A stretch of DNA of 64,000 nt, taken from NCBI GenBank assembly GCA_022792885.1, contig JAAWBX010000012.1:1-64000 (forward strand), in the 5' to 3' direction. How positions within the stretch are numbered: position 1 is the first letter of the stretch; each line of letters opens with the position of its first letter. Positions 42,043 to 49,208 of this stretch are shown here, piece by piece. The notes beneath the pieces were generated by a model. It was not told where the DNA came from. It saw only the letters and a program-made list of their open reading frames with translations, and did no database searches. The DNA is from Lachnospiraceae bacterium (lineage in GTDB: Bacteria; Bacillota; Clostridia; Lachnospirales; Lachnospiraceae). The position numbers were made by a program, and so were the translations under genes.

Positions 42043-43416
42043 TTAGTTTCTTTTATTGTCTGCCGGTTCCCAGTTCAGTTGCCTTAAAGCCCGGCGCAGG
42101 AGGATCAGGCTGAGAAGGAAGGCGCCGATTTCGGCGACCGGGTAGGAGAACCAGACGAATTGAATCTGTCCGCTTAAGGACAGAAGATAGGCCGCGGGCA
42201 GAAGAATGACCAACTGACGGCCGATGGACAACAAAAGGCTGTACATGCTTCGCCCGAGCGCCTGGCAGACGGAACCGGCAATGATATTGATACCGGCGAG
42301 CAGAAAACTGAGGCTGATGATTCTGAGCGCCGGTATGCCGATGGTCAGCATCTGCTCCGAGGCTTCAAACAAAAGCAGAAGCTTGTCCGGCAGCAGTTGG
42401 AAGACGGCAAGGCCGATGAACATGATGGAGACGGCGTAGAGCATGCTCAGCCGAATCGTTTTGTAAAGCCGTTCTTTTTGGCGGGCGCCGTAGTTGTAGG
42501 CAATAATCGGGATCATGCCGTTGTTCAGGCCGAAGATCGGCATAAAGATGAAACTTTGCAGTTTAAAGTAGGCTCCGAAGACGGCTACGGCGGTGGAGGT
42601 AAAAGCGCCCAGAATCCGGTTGAGCGTATAAGTGGTGAGAGAGCCTATGGAGACCATCAGGATGGAAGGGACGCCGATCGTTAAGATTCGCCCGGCTACT
42701 TGCCAGTCAGGGAGAATATCCCGAAGGGAAAAGCGGATTTCTTTGTTTTTTGTCAGATTTAAGAACAAGCCGACAATGGCGCCCAGAATCTGTCCGATCA
42801 CGGTGGCGACGGCGGCTCCGGTCACGCCGAGTTTGGGGACGAAGCCGAGCCCGAAGATGAAAATCGGGTCGAGGATGATGTTGGCAACGGCGCCGACGGT
42901 TTGGGATATCATGGAATCCATGGTGCGGCCGGTGCCCTGTGAGATCCGCTCGAAGGCAAACTGGCCGAAAAGTCCGAAGGAAAAGAAGCAGCATACTTTC
43001 AGATAAGCCGTGCCGTAATTTGCGATTTCCGCAATGTCCGTCTGAGATGCCATAAACGTGTGGATAAAGAACAGGCCGATCATAAGGAACAGTCCGTATC
43101 CGACCAGAAGAAGAAAAATGCCCTGCATGGCGTAATGGCTGGCTTCTTCCGGTTTCTGCTCGCCGAGAGCGCGGGATAAAAGCGCATTCATACCGACGCC
43201 GACGCCGGAGCCGACCGCGATCATCAGGTTCTGGATCGGGAAGGCCATGGAGACGGCCGTCAATGCGTTTTCACTGATCTTGGCGACGAAATAGCTGTCT
43301 ACCACATTGTAAAAAGCCTGCACCATCATGGATATCATGATGGGAACTGCCATGCTCAGCAGGAGTTTGTTGACGGGCATGACGCCCATCTTGTTTTCCG
43401 CATTTGTAGTTTGCAT
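42043..43416 (-). CDS. MATE-family exporter
   Basis: 457 residues from ATG 43416 (AGGTTATTTTT upstream); a start at 43440 has no ribosome site. Twelve helices; typical NKLLLSMAVPIMISMMVQAFYNVVDSYFVAKI and a second-half repeat GVPSILMVSIGSLTTYTLNRIL. It resembles the MepA-like branch of MATE pumps, which export cationic compounds. It converges with the pilus operon, with only 4 bases between stops. Confidence 0.9.
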   Translation of the reverse strand: MQTTNAENKMGVMPVNKLLLSMAVPIMISMMVQAFYNVVDSYFVAKISENALTAVSMAFPIQNLMIAVGSGVGVGMNALLSRALGEQKPEEASHYAMQGIFLLLVGYGLFLMIGLFFIHTFMASQTDIAEIANYGTAYLKVCCFFSFGLFGQFAFERISQGTGRTMDSMISQTVGAVANIILDPIFIFGLGFVPKLGVTGAAVATVIGQILGAIVGLFLNLTKNKEIRFSLRDILPDWQVAGRILTIGVPSILMVSIGSLTTYTLNRILGAFTSTAVAVFGAYFKLQSFIFMPIFGLNNGMIPIIAYNYGARQKERLYKTIRLSMLYAVSIMFIGLAVFQLLPDKLLLLFEASEQMLTIGIPALRIISLSFLLAGINIIAGSVCQALGRSMYSLLLSIGRQLVILLPAAYLLSLSGQIQFVWFSYPVAEIGAFLLSLILLRRALRQLNWEPADNKRN

Positions 43417-43462
43417 AAAAATAACCTCATTTCTAAACAAAAAAGATGCCGCTTTAACGCTT

Positions 43463-43479
43463 TTGTCAAGCGACGGTAA
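43463..43479 (+). repeat. Solo end of the palindromic element
   Basis: TTGTCAAGCGACGGTAA matches the right arm of copy 1 exactly over 16 bases; it lies between the MATE and GNAT genes without the rest of the element. Confidence 0.65.
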
Positions 43480-43600
43480 CCTTTTCCGACAGTTAAATAG
43501 GATAACACAACTAAAAATTTTTGTACAGCGTTAAATAAAAAACAGCCGGAAAGCGTGTTATACTATTAAAGAAGAAAGGATTTCGGGAGGAAAGTTGAGA

Positions 43601-44188
43601 ATGGAAATGAAATTGTTGACGAGAGACAGGTATTCGGAGATTTTTCAAAATCATATGAAAAGAGATTTCGCGGCGGATGAATTAAAGCCGTTGTCGATGA
43701 TGTACGATATGCTGGCCCGGGGAATTTATGAAGGGTATGGTTTTTATGAGGACGGACAATGGATGGGTTACGTTTTTTTGGTGCTCGGAAAGGGAGACTG
43801 CGCCCTGGTAGACTATCTGGCAATCTGTCCCGAATTTCGGAATCAGGGCTGCGGCTCCCGCTTTCTGGACGCTTTGGCGGAGATGCTGACGGAAGAAAAA
43901 AGGGCGCCGGGCGGACTGATTTTAGAGTCGGAAAAACCGGAGGCGGGAAAGACGGAGGCGGACAGGGTTTTGCGTGCCCGCCGGATCGGTTTTTATGAGA
44001 GGAATTCGTTTCGCCGGACGTCGTTGGCCTGCGAATTGTTTGGCGTGGCCTATACCATTATGTATCGGCCGGCCGGACATACAGAATTGGAGGACGCGGG
44101 CGTATATCGGGAGCTTGGGCGAATCTATGAGGATATGGGGCTGATGAAGTACCGGGAGCAGGTTCGGCTTCGGGAACGGGATGTTTAG
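43601..44188 (+). CDS. GNAT-family N-acetyltransferase
   Basis: 195 residues. The acetyl-CoA fold is shown by GDCALVDYLAICPEFRNQGCGSRFLDALAEML near 60-92, with the pyrophosphate-binding QGCGSR loop, and RRIGFYERNSFRR near 128. GGGAGG precedes ATG 43601 by 10 bases; a TTG at 43595 is an alternative. The stop overlaps that of the converging amidohydrolase by 4 bases. The acceptor is unknown. Confidence 0.85.
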   Translation: MEMKLLTRDRYSEIFQNHMKRDFAADELKPLSMMYDMLARGIYEGYGFYEDGQWMGYVFLVLGKGDCALVDYLAICPEFRNQGCGSRFLDALAEMLTEEKRAPGGLILESEKPEAGKTEADRVLRARRIGFYERNSFRRTSLACELFGVAYTIMYRPAGHTELEDAGVYRELGRIYEDMGLMKYREQVRLRERDV

Positions 44189-45360
44189 CGGATTGACGCT
44201 TCGAATTCCTGTCGGAGTTTATCGCAGAGGGTCGGATTTTGCATCAATGCAATTCCGCTTAAAGTGAAAGCTTTTGCATAGAGCAGAGCTTTCTTCAGGG
44301 CCTTGGGCGTGCCTGCGGCTTCTTTAAATTCCCGGGTGTGAAGACCGCAGTTTAAGCCGTTTCCGATTCCGAACCAGGGTTGAATGGAGGGGCAGCGATA
44401 GCTGACGTTTCCGGCGTCGGAGGAGCCGCCGTTGATATCGGTTTGTAAGGGGGCAGTCAGGCCGCATTCCCGGAGCTTTTCCGTGACAAGGTCGGAGAGT
44501 GTCCGATTGGTTACGAAATCGTCGTTGCTGTATTCAAAATGAGAAATTTCCAGACGGGTGTCGCAGCCGGCGGCCGCGCCTTTGGCGCATTGAATAACCT
44601 GCGCGGTCAGTTTCTGAAGGGCGGATCTGCGTTTGGCCCGTACATAGAAGCGGGCGCAGGCATATTCCGGAATGATGTTGGGAGCGTCGCCGCCCTTTGT
44701 GATAATGCCGTGGATACGGGAGGTTTCCGGTATCCGCTGGCGCAGCGCGTTAATAAGGTTAAACGTATGGATCACCGCGTCGAGCGCGTTGATTCCTTCT
44801 TCCGGACAGGAAGCGGCATGGGCCGCTTTCCCGTAAAATTCAAATTGCAGGGCATCCATGGCCATCGTGGAGCTGCTGGAACCGTCCACCGCGAAAGGGT
44901 GAGCGAGGAAGGCGGCGGTCATGGTGTCAAAAAGCCCCCGGGCGGCCATGTCTACTTTTGCGCCGTTGGTTTCTTCGGCGGGGCATCCGAAAACATAGAT
45001 ATTTCCGCCGAATTCATCCGCAAATTCTTTCAGGGTGATGCCGGCAGCGCAGGCTAAGGCGGCGATCAGGTTGTGCCCGCAGCCGTGTCCCAGAGTAGGA
45101 AGCGCATCGTACTCGGACAGAAAAGCAAGGTTCGGTCCGGACTTTTTGCCTGTATAAGAGGCCAGAAAAGCGGTGGGGATCTTAAGACAGCCGGCTTGAA
45201 CCGTGAAGCCGTGGCGGGTCAGAAGATCGGTTTGGTATTGGCAGGCGGCAAATTCCTGCCCGGAGACTTCCGGATGCGAATGGATGGCTTCGGATAACCC
45301 GGCGATTTCCGGTTGGAGCTTGTCAAGGGCCGCGTCGATTCGGGTATAGATATTTTTCAT
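44185..45360 (-). CDS. M20-family amidohydrolase (AbgB/ACY1L2-like)
   Basis: 391 residues. Metal-binding motifs: LPTLGHGCGHNLIAALA near 90 and CPAEETNGAKVDMAARG near 125, with HPFAVDGSSSSTMAMDALQFEFYGKAAHAA starting the dimerisation domain and NGGSSDAGNVSYRCPSIQPWFGI near 320. Family enzymes hydrolyse N-acyl or aminobenzoyl-glutamate-type amides in the cytoplasm. Strong CAGGAGG ribosome site at the start. Substrate unassigned. Confidence 0.9.
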   Translation of the reverse strand: MKNIYTRIDAALDKLQPEIAGLSEAIHSHPEVSGQEFAACQYQTDLLTRHGFTVQAGCLKIPTAFLASYTGKKSGPNLAFLSEYDALPTLGHGCGHNLIAALACAAGITLKEFADEFGGNIYVFGCPAEETNGAKVDMAARGLFDTMTAAFLAHPFAVDGSSSSTMAMDALQFEFYGKAAHAASCPEEGINALDAVIHTFNLINALRQRIPETSRIHGIITKGGDAPNIIPEYACARFYVRAKRRSALQKLTAQVIQCAKGAAAGCDTRLEISHFEYSNDDFVTNRTLSDLVTEKLRECGLTAPLQTDINGGSSDAGNVSYRCPSIQPWFGIGNGLNCGLHTREFKEAAGTPKALKKALLYAKAFTLSGIALMQNPTLCDKLRQEFEASIR

Positions 45361-45456
45361 AAGGACCTCCTGAGGGTTTCTGATTTGCTTTTATTTTACT
45401 ACAGAAATCGCCGGGACAACAGCAGAAAAAAATCAGGAAAAATTTAGTAGAGTGCA

Positions 45457-45485
45457 TTGACAAATTGAATTGGCCGCACTATATT
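45457..45485 (+). promoter_or_regulatory. Promoter of the acyl-carrier-like gene
   Basis: Consensus TTGACA (45457-45462), 17-base spacer and TATATT (45480-45485). Confidence 0.8.
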
Positions 45486-45522
45486 GATAATGATTTAAGG
45501 TGCGTGTTGAAGGAGGAGTAAT

Positions 45523-45753
45523 ATGAACGACGAGCTGATTGCCATGCTGGCGGAGATAGCGATGATAAGCCCGAATGACATCAATGGGGATGAACGCCTG
45601 GCGGCCGATTTGGGTCTGACCGGAACGGATTTGTTTGAGTTGGCGACTTCTTTGGAGGAGGAGCTGGGCGAGCCTGCGGAAGATATGGATCTGGAGGAAT
45701 TGGGCGATATGACTGTCGAAGAGTTGTGCAACCGGATTGGTGTAGACGAGTAA
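45523..45753 (+). CDS. Acyl-carrier-protein-like protein lacking the carrier serine
   Basis: 76 residues, acidic, four-helix ACP pattern: ISPNDINGDERLAADLG, then TGTDLFELATSLEEELG and MTVEELCNRIG. In true ACPs the segment reads DLGxDSLDxVEL; here it is DLGLTGTDLFEL, so the phosphopantetheine serine aligns with Gly34. The protein therefore could not carry an acyl chain by the standard chemistry, though Thr33 or Thr35 are nearby. It is monocistronic with a consensus promoter and terminator, suggesting high expression. A regulatory or structural role is inference. Confidence 0.8.
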   Translation: MNDELIAMLAEIAMISPNDINGDERLAADLGLTGTDLFELATSLEEELGEPAEDMDLEELGDMTVEELCNRIGVDE

Positions 45754-45783
45754 GAGATAAAAAGAATGACGGATTTGGGGGGG

Positions 45784-45826
45784 AACAGGCTCACGGTTTG
45801 AAGATCAAGCGGTGAGCCTGTTTTTT
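45784..45826 (+). terminator. Terminator of the acyl-carrier-like gene
   Basis: AACAGGCTCAC (45784-45794) pairs with GTGAGCCTGTT (45812-45822), followed by a T-run. Confidence 0.9.
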
Positions 45827-45849
45827 GTTTGACATTGCGTTTGCCGGTT

Positions 45850-47040
45850 TTATACGCCGGCTTTTAAGAGTTCGATAAACTGGCGTGCCGTTCGGGGACT
45901 GCGGCCGCCGTTTCGAAGCGCGTGAGCTTCCGCACGGATCCCGAGCTGTTCTTTATCCGTCCGGATATCGTATTGGGAGGCCAGCGCTTCCACGATCTTC
46001 AAGTATAATTCTTTTTCCGGGCGGGAGAAGGTGACGGTCAGGCCGAAACGGGCCGACAGGCTCATAAGTTCCTGTATGGTATCAAAGAAATGGATATCGT
46101 CTCCCTCCCGGTCCTGCAAAGTTTCTTTGACCAGATGCCGGCGGTTGCTTGTGGCGTAGATTACCAGATTCTGCCCCCGGCTGTTTACATTTCCCTCAAG
46201 AATCGCTTTTAAAGCGGAGAAATCGTCGTCGTTGGCGCTGAAACTCAAATCGTCGATAAACAGAATAAATTTCAGAGGGTTCGAACTTAATGCGTTCATA
46301 AGACCGGGGATCCGGTACAGTTGGTTTTTCTTGACTTCAATCAGCCGAAGCCCGCGCTCCCGGTATTCATTGACGATTGCTTTGACCGTGCTGCTTTTGC
46401 CGGTGCCGGCGTCTCCGTAGAGAAGAGTGTTGCTGGCCGGAAGGCCCGAGAGGAGTGCTTCCGTGTTGGCGAGAATTTTTGCCCGCTCCGTTTCATAGCC
46501 GGTCAGTTCCGAGAGCCTCTGGGGATCCGGATAGAGAACGGGTTCTAAGTCGCCGCGGTCGTTCAGGGAAAACACATGGTAGCGGGAAAATACGCCGTAA
46601 CCTTTCGTGGGAAGCGCCGCCATTCGTTCCGCGTAAACGGCGGGGAGATCCGAAACGGTGTTTGTCCAGTCGGACAGGCCGGAGGCTTCCGGGCAGACGG
46701 CTTTTACCTCGGAGCTGGTCAGGCGCGACAGATCCCGTAAGATACTTAATTCCCGATCAAGGCTGTTTTGGATGGCTTCCGGTATGGGACGGCCGGCGGC
46801 GGCGCGGAGGACATAGGTATTTTCGTCCTCCAAAACAACTTTTTGCAGATAGTCGCCGAAGTTATCCGTGACCGCGTAAAGGGCGGCTACAAATTCGGAA
46901 TAGTCCCGGATAAAAGAACGGGGATCTTCCGGTGAACTGTGTAAAAGGGCGGAGAATCGGGAAAGGACCGGATCTTTCAGCAGACGGCGAAATATGGTCA
47001 GGCTGTCTAGGGCCAGGCCGGCAGAACGTAATGTGCGCAT
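45850..47040 (-). CDS. DUF815-family AAA-type ATPase
   Basis: 396 residues. A helical N-terminal region (1-170) precedes the ATPase core with Walker A LLYGDAGTGKSSTVKA near 210, Walker B LKFILFIDDLSF near 253, sensor-1 VIYATSNRRHLV near 290 and the DUF815-typical FGLTVTFSRPEKELYL near 340. Its biochemical role is unassigned. AAGGAGGCGC precedes ATG 47040. It stands alone, 51 bases from the palindromic element. Confidence 0.88.
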   Translation of the reverse strand: MRTLRSAGLALDSLTIFRRLLKDPVLSRFSALLHSSPEDPRSFIRDYSEFVAALYAVTDNFGDYLQKVVLEDENTYVLRAAAGRPIPEAIQNSLDRELSILRDLSRLTSSEVKAVCPEASGLSDWTNTVSDLPAVYAERMAALPTKGYGVFSRYHVFSLNDRGDLEPVLYPDPQRLSELTGYETERAKILANTEALLSGLPASNTLLYGDAGTGKSSTVKAIVNEYRERGLRLIEVKKNQLYRIPGLMNALSSNPLKFILFIDDLSFSANDDDFSALKAILEGNVNSRGQNLVIYATSNRRHLVKETLQDREGDDIHFFDTIQELMSLSARFGLTVTFSRPEKELYLKIVEALASQYDIRTDKEQLGIRAEAHALRNGGRSPRTARQFIELLKAGV

Positions 47041-47091
47041 GAGGGCGCCTCCTTAATGATAGAATAAAGTCGGAAATATTTTAACATATTA

Positions 47092-47246
47092 TACCGTCGC
47101 TTGACAAGAGCACACACGCCCTGAACCGTGCCGATGGCCCGATCTTCTGCGTTATCTTCGATCGGCGTACGTCCAGTACGCCTCACTCATCTGCCTGGAA
47201 GATCGGGCCATCGACATCGGTCAGGGTCGGAGAGTCGAAAAGGCCA
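47092..47246 (-). repeat. Palindromic dispersed element, long copy 2
   Basis: The left arm TACCGTCGCTTGACAA (47092-47107) is intact. CCCTGAACCG/CGGTCAGGG, then a perfect 16-bp stem CGATGGCCCGATCTTC (47132-47147) with GAAGATCGGGCCATCG (47198-47213), then an inner perfect hairpin GGCGTAC-GTCCA-GTACGCC (47164-47182) give a long branched fold. The right outer arm is missing. Aligned to copy 1, stem positions change mostly as pairs or to G-U. It lies in the 325-base gap ahead of the vanG-like gene; the remainder of that gap is AT-rich. Confidence 0.88.
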
Positions 47247-47321
47247 AATTTAAAAAAATTTTAAAAGAATCCGCAGAAAAACACAGGATTTTCTTTGGAA
47301 AAAGCGAAAACAAAGCATCGT

Positions 47322-47352
47322 TCTTTTTGATAGACTCGGTTTATCAAAAAAG
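47322..47352. promoter_or_regulatory. Hairpin ending on the vanG ribosome site
   Basis: TCTTTTTGATA-GACTCGGTT-TATCAAAAAAGA forms an 11-bp AT-rich stem whose 3' arm runs into AGAAAGG, the ribosome site for the ligase gene. It could be an operator dyad or could limit translation; I cannot decide which. Confidence 0.5.
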
Positions 47353-47365
47353 AAAGGTGCTTTTT

Positions 47366-48421
47366 ATGATGGATAGAAAAAGAGTAGCGGTGATATTTGG
47401 CGGGTGCTCCACGGAATATGAGGTCTCTTTGCAATCGGCTTCGGCCGTTATGGAACAGTTGGATCCGGAAAAGTATGAAACGATTTGGATCGGGATTACG
47501 CGGGCCGGAAAATGGTTTCGTTATTATGGGACGACGGAGAGTATCCGGGGCAATACCTGGTGGGAGGAGACGGAAAACTGCCGTCCGGTTACTTTGTGTA
47601 TGGACCGGGAGGAGAAGTCTTTGATTGAGTGGGTATCCGGCGTTACCTCCCGAGTGAAAGTGGACGTGGCGTTTCCGGTTCTTCACGGCAAGAACGGGGA
47701 GGACGGAACCATACAGGGGGCTTTTGCGATGGCCGGTATTCCGGTAGCCGGCTGCGGAGTCCTGTCTTCCGCTTTATGTATGGATAAAGACCGGGCGCAC
47801 AAACTGGTTTCCCTGGCGGGCGTCCGGGTGCCGGAGTCCGTGGTATTTTATGAGCCGGTATCGGAAAACGTGCTGAGAGAAAAGACGGCGCATCTGAAAT
47901 ATCCTCTGTTCGTGAAACCGGTGAAGGCCGGATCTTCCTTCGGTATCACGAAGATCCGGCGGCCTTCGGAATTGAAGCGGGCGGTGGAGACGGCTTTTTT
48001 TCACGACGGGGAAGTGATCGTGGAAGAAAATATCGACGGCTTCGAAGTAGGATGCGCCGTTCTGGGTAAAAGAACGCTGCTTGCCGGCGAGGTGGATGAG
48101 ATCGAACTGTCGGAGGGATTTTTTGATTATGTGGAAAAATATACGTTGAAAACTTCCCGGATTCATATGCCGGCCCGGATCGATTCGGAAACCAGGCGAC
48201 GGATTCGGGAGGAGGCCGTGAAGATTTATCGCACCCTTGGCTGCGTGGGCTTTGCCCGGGTGGATATGTTTCTGACGCCGGAGAAGGAAATCGTGTTCAA
48301 TGAAGTGAATACCATTCCGGGATGCACGTCGCACAGCCGTTATCCCAATATGATGAAAGGAATCGGGGTCGATTTCTGCGAGATGCTGACCCGGGTGATT
48401 GAGAGCAGTCTGGAGGATTAG
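47366..48421 (+). CDS. vanG: D-alanine-D-serine ligase (VanG/VanC/VanE type)
   Basis: 351 residues from ATG 47366 (AGAAAGG eight bases before). ATP-grasp ligase: VIFGGCSTEYEVSLQSA near 9, VAFPVLHGKNGEDGTIQG near 95, YPLFVKPVKAGSSFGITK near 187 and EIVFNEVNTIPGCTSHSRYPNMM near 312. The omega loop reads FFDYVEKYTLKT near 255: EKY-type, as in D-Ala-D-Ser ligases, rather than the YEAKY of housekeeping D-Ala-D-Ala ligases. It is followed by VanXY- and VanT-like genes, which fixes the assignment. The product lowers vancomycin affinity of peptidoglycan precursors. Confidence 0.88.
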   Translation: MMDRKRVAVIFGGCSTEYEVSLQSASAVMEQLDPEKYETIWIGITRAGKWFRYYGTTESIRGNTWWEETENCRPVTLCMDREEKSLIEWVSGVTSRVKVDVAFPVLHGKNGEDGTIQGAFAMAGIPVAGCGVLSSALCMDKDRAHKLVSLAGVRVPESVVFYEPVSENVLREKTAHLKYPLFVKPVKAGSSFGITKIRRPSELKRAVETAFFHDGEVIVEENIDGFEVGCAVLGKRTLLAGEVDEIELSEGFFDYVEKYTLKTSRIHMPARIDSETRRRIREEAVKIYRTLGCVGFARVDMFLTPEKEIVFNEVNTIPGCTSHSRYPNMMKGIGVDFCEMLTRVIESSLED

Positions 48422-48423
48422 AT

Positions 48424-49203
48424 ATGGAAGAAATGACGAAACGGGCCGAAAAACTTCTTTTATTAAAACAGGCGGATATTTACCGGGGGCCGTTGATTCT
48501 GGTAAACGTGGGATATCCCGTTCGTTCGGGCGGTTTTCCGCTTTCGAAGGGGTTGACGGAAGTGTCGGAGGAATGGCCGGAGATTCTTCTGGAAGCCAGA
48601 GCGGCCGCCCTTTTGCGGGAACTGATCTGCCGGTCGGGCGGCTGGAAAGAAATCTGTCCGGTGTCCGGATATCGGACCCGGAGGGAGCAGGTGGAAATAT
48701 GGGAAGGTTCTTTCAGGGAAAACGGGGAAGCGTATACAAGAAAATACGTTGCGCGTCCGGACTGCAGCGAACATCAGACCGGCCTGGCCGTTGACCTGGC
48801 AAAACGGGCGGAAACGATCGACTTTATCTGTCCGGATTTTCCGGACGAAGGCGTCTGTGCGGAGTTGAGACGTCTGGCGCCCGGCTGCGGGTTTATCGAG
48901 CGTTATCCGAAGGAGAAACAGAAACTTACCGGGATCGGCTGGGAGCCCTGGCATTTTCGTTATGTGGGGTATCCGCATTCGGTGATTATGAAGGAGAGGG
49001 GTTTCTGTCTGGAGGAGTATATCCGGTTTCTTTCGGATTATCCGGCCGAGAATCCTCTTATCTGGCGGGATTCTCAGAGGGAATTTGAGATTTTTCATGT
49101 GCCGGCAAAGGGACGTTTTACTCCGTTGAAGGCGCCGGAAACCGGCGTGGTTCTGGTATCCGGAAACAATGTGGACGGTTTTATCGTGACGATCTGGAGG
49201 TAA
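48424..49203 (+). CDS. vanXY: VanXY-type D,D-dipeptidase/carboxypeptidase
   Basis: 259 residues, no signal peptide, so cytoplasmic as in VanXY proteins. The VanY-family zinc site is seen in CSEHQTGLAVDLA near 120 (His and Asp) and GWEPWHFRYVG near 178 (catalytic Glu and His). The C-terminal 60 residues after the catalytic domain form an extension of unknown role. It removes D-Ala-D-Ala dipeptides and terminal D-Ala, so that only D-Ser-ended precursors remain. It starts 2 bases after the ligase stop. Confidence 0.9.
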   Translation: MEEMTKRAEKLLLLKQADIYRGPLILVNVGYPVRSGGFPLSKGLTEVSEEWPEILLEARAAALLRELICRSGGWKEICPVSGYRTRREQVEIWEGSFRENGEAYTRKYVARPDCSEHQTGLAVDLAKRAETIDFICPDFPDEGVCAELRRLAPGCGFIERYPKEKQKLTGIGWEPWHFRYVGYPHSVIMKERGFCLEEYIRFLSDYPAENPLIWRDSQREFEIFHVPAKGRFTPLKAPETGVVLVSGNNVDGFIVTIWR

Positions 49204-49208
49204 GGCGG

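Noticed and set aside
45850..47250. DUF815 ATPase plus palindrome as an insertion sequence
   Set aside because: DUF815 is a stand-alone AAA ATPase family, not a transposase, and the palindrome also occurs without it at 337-508.
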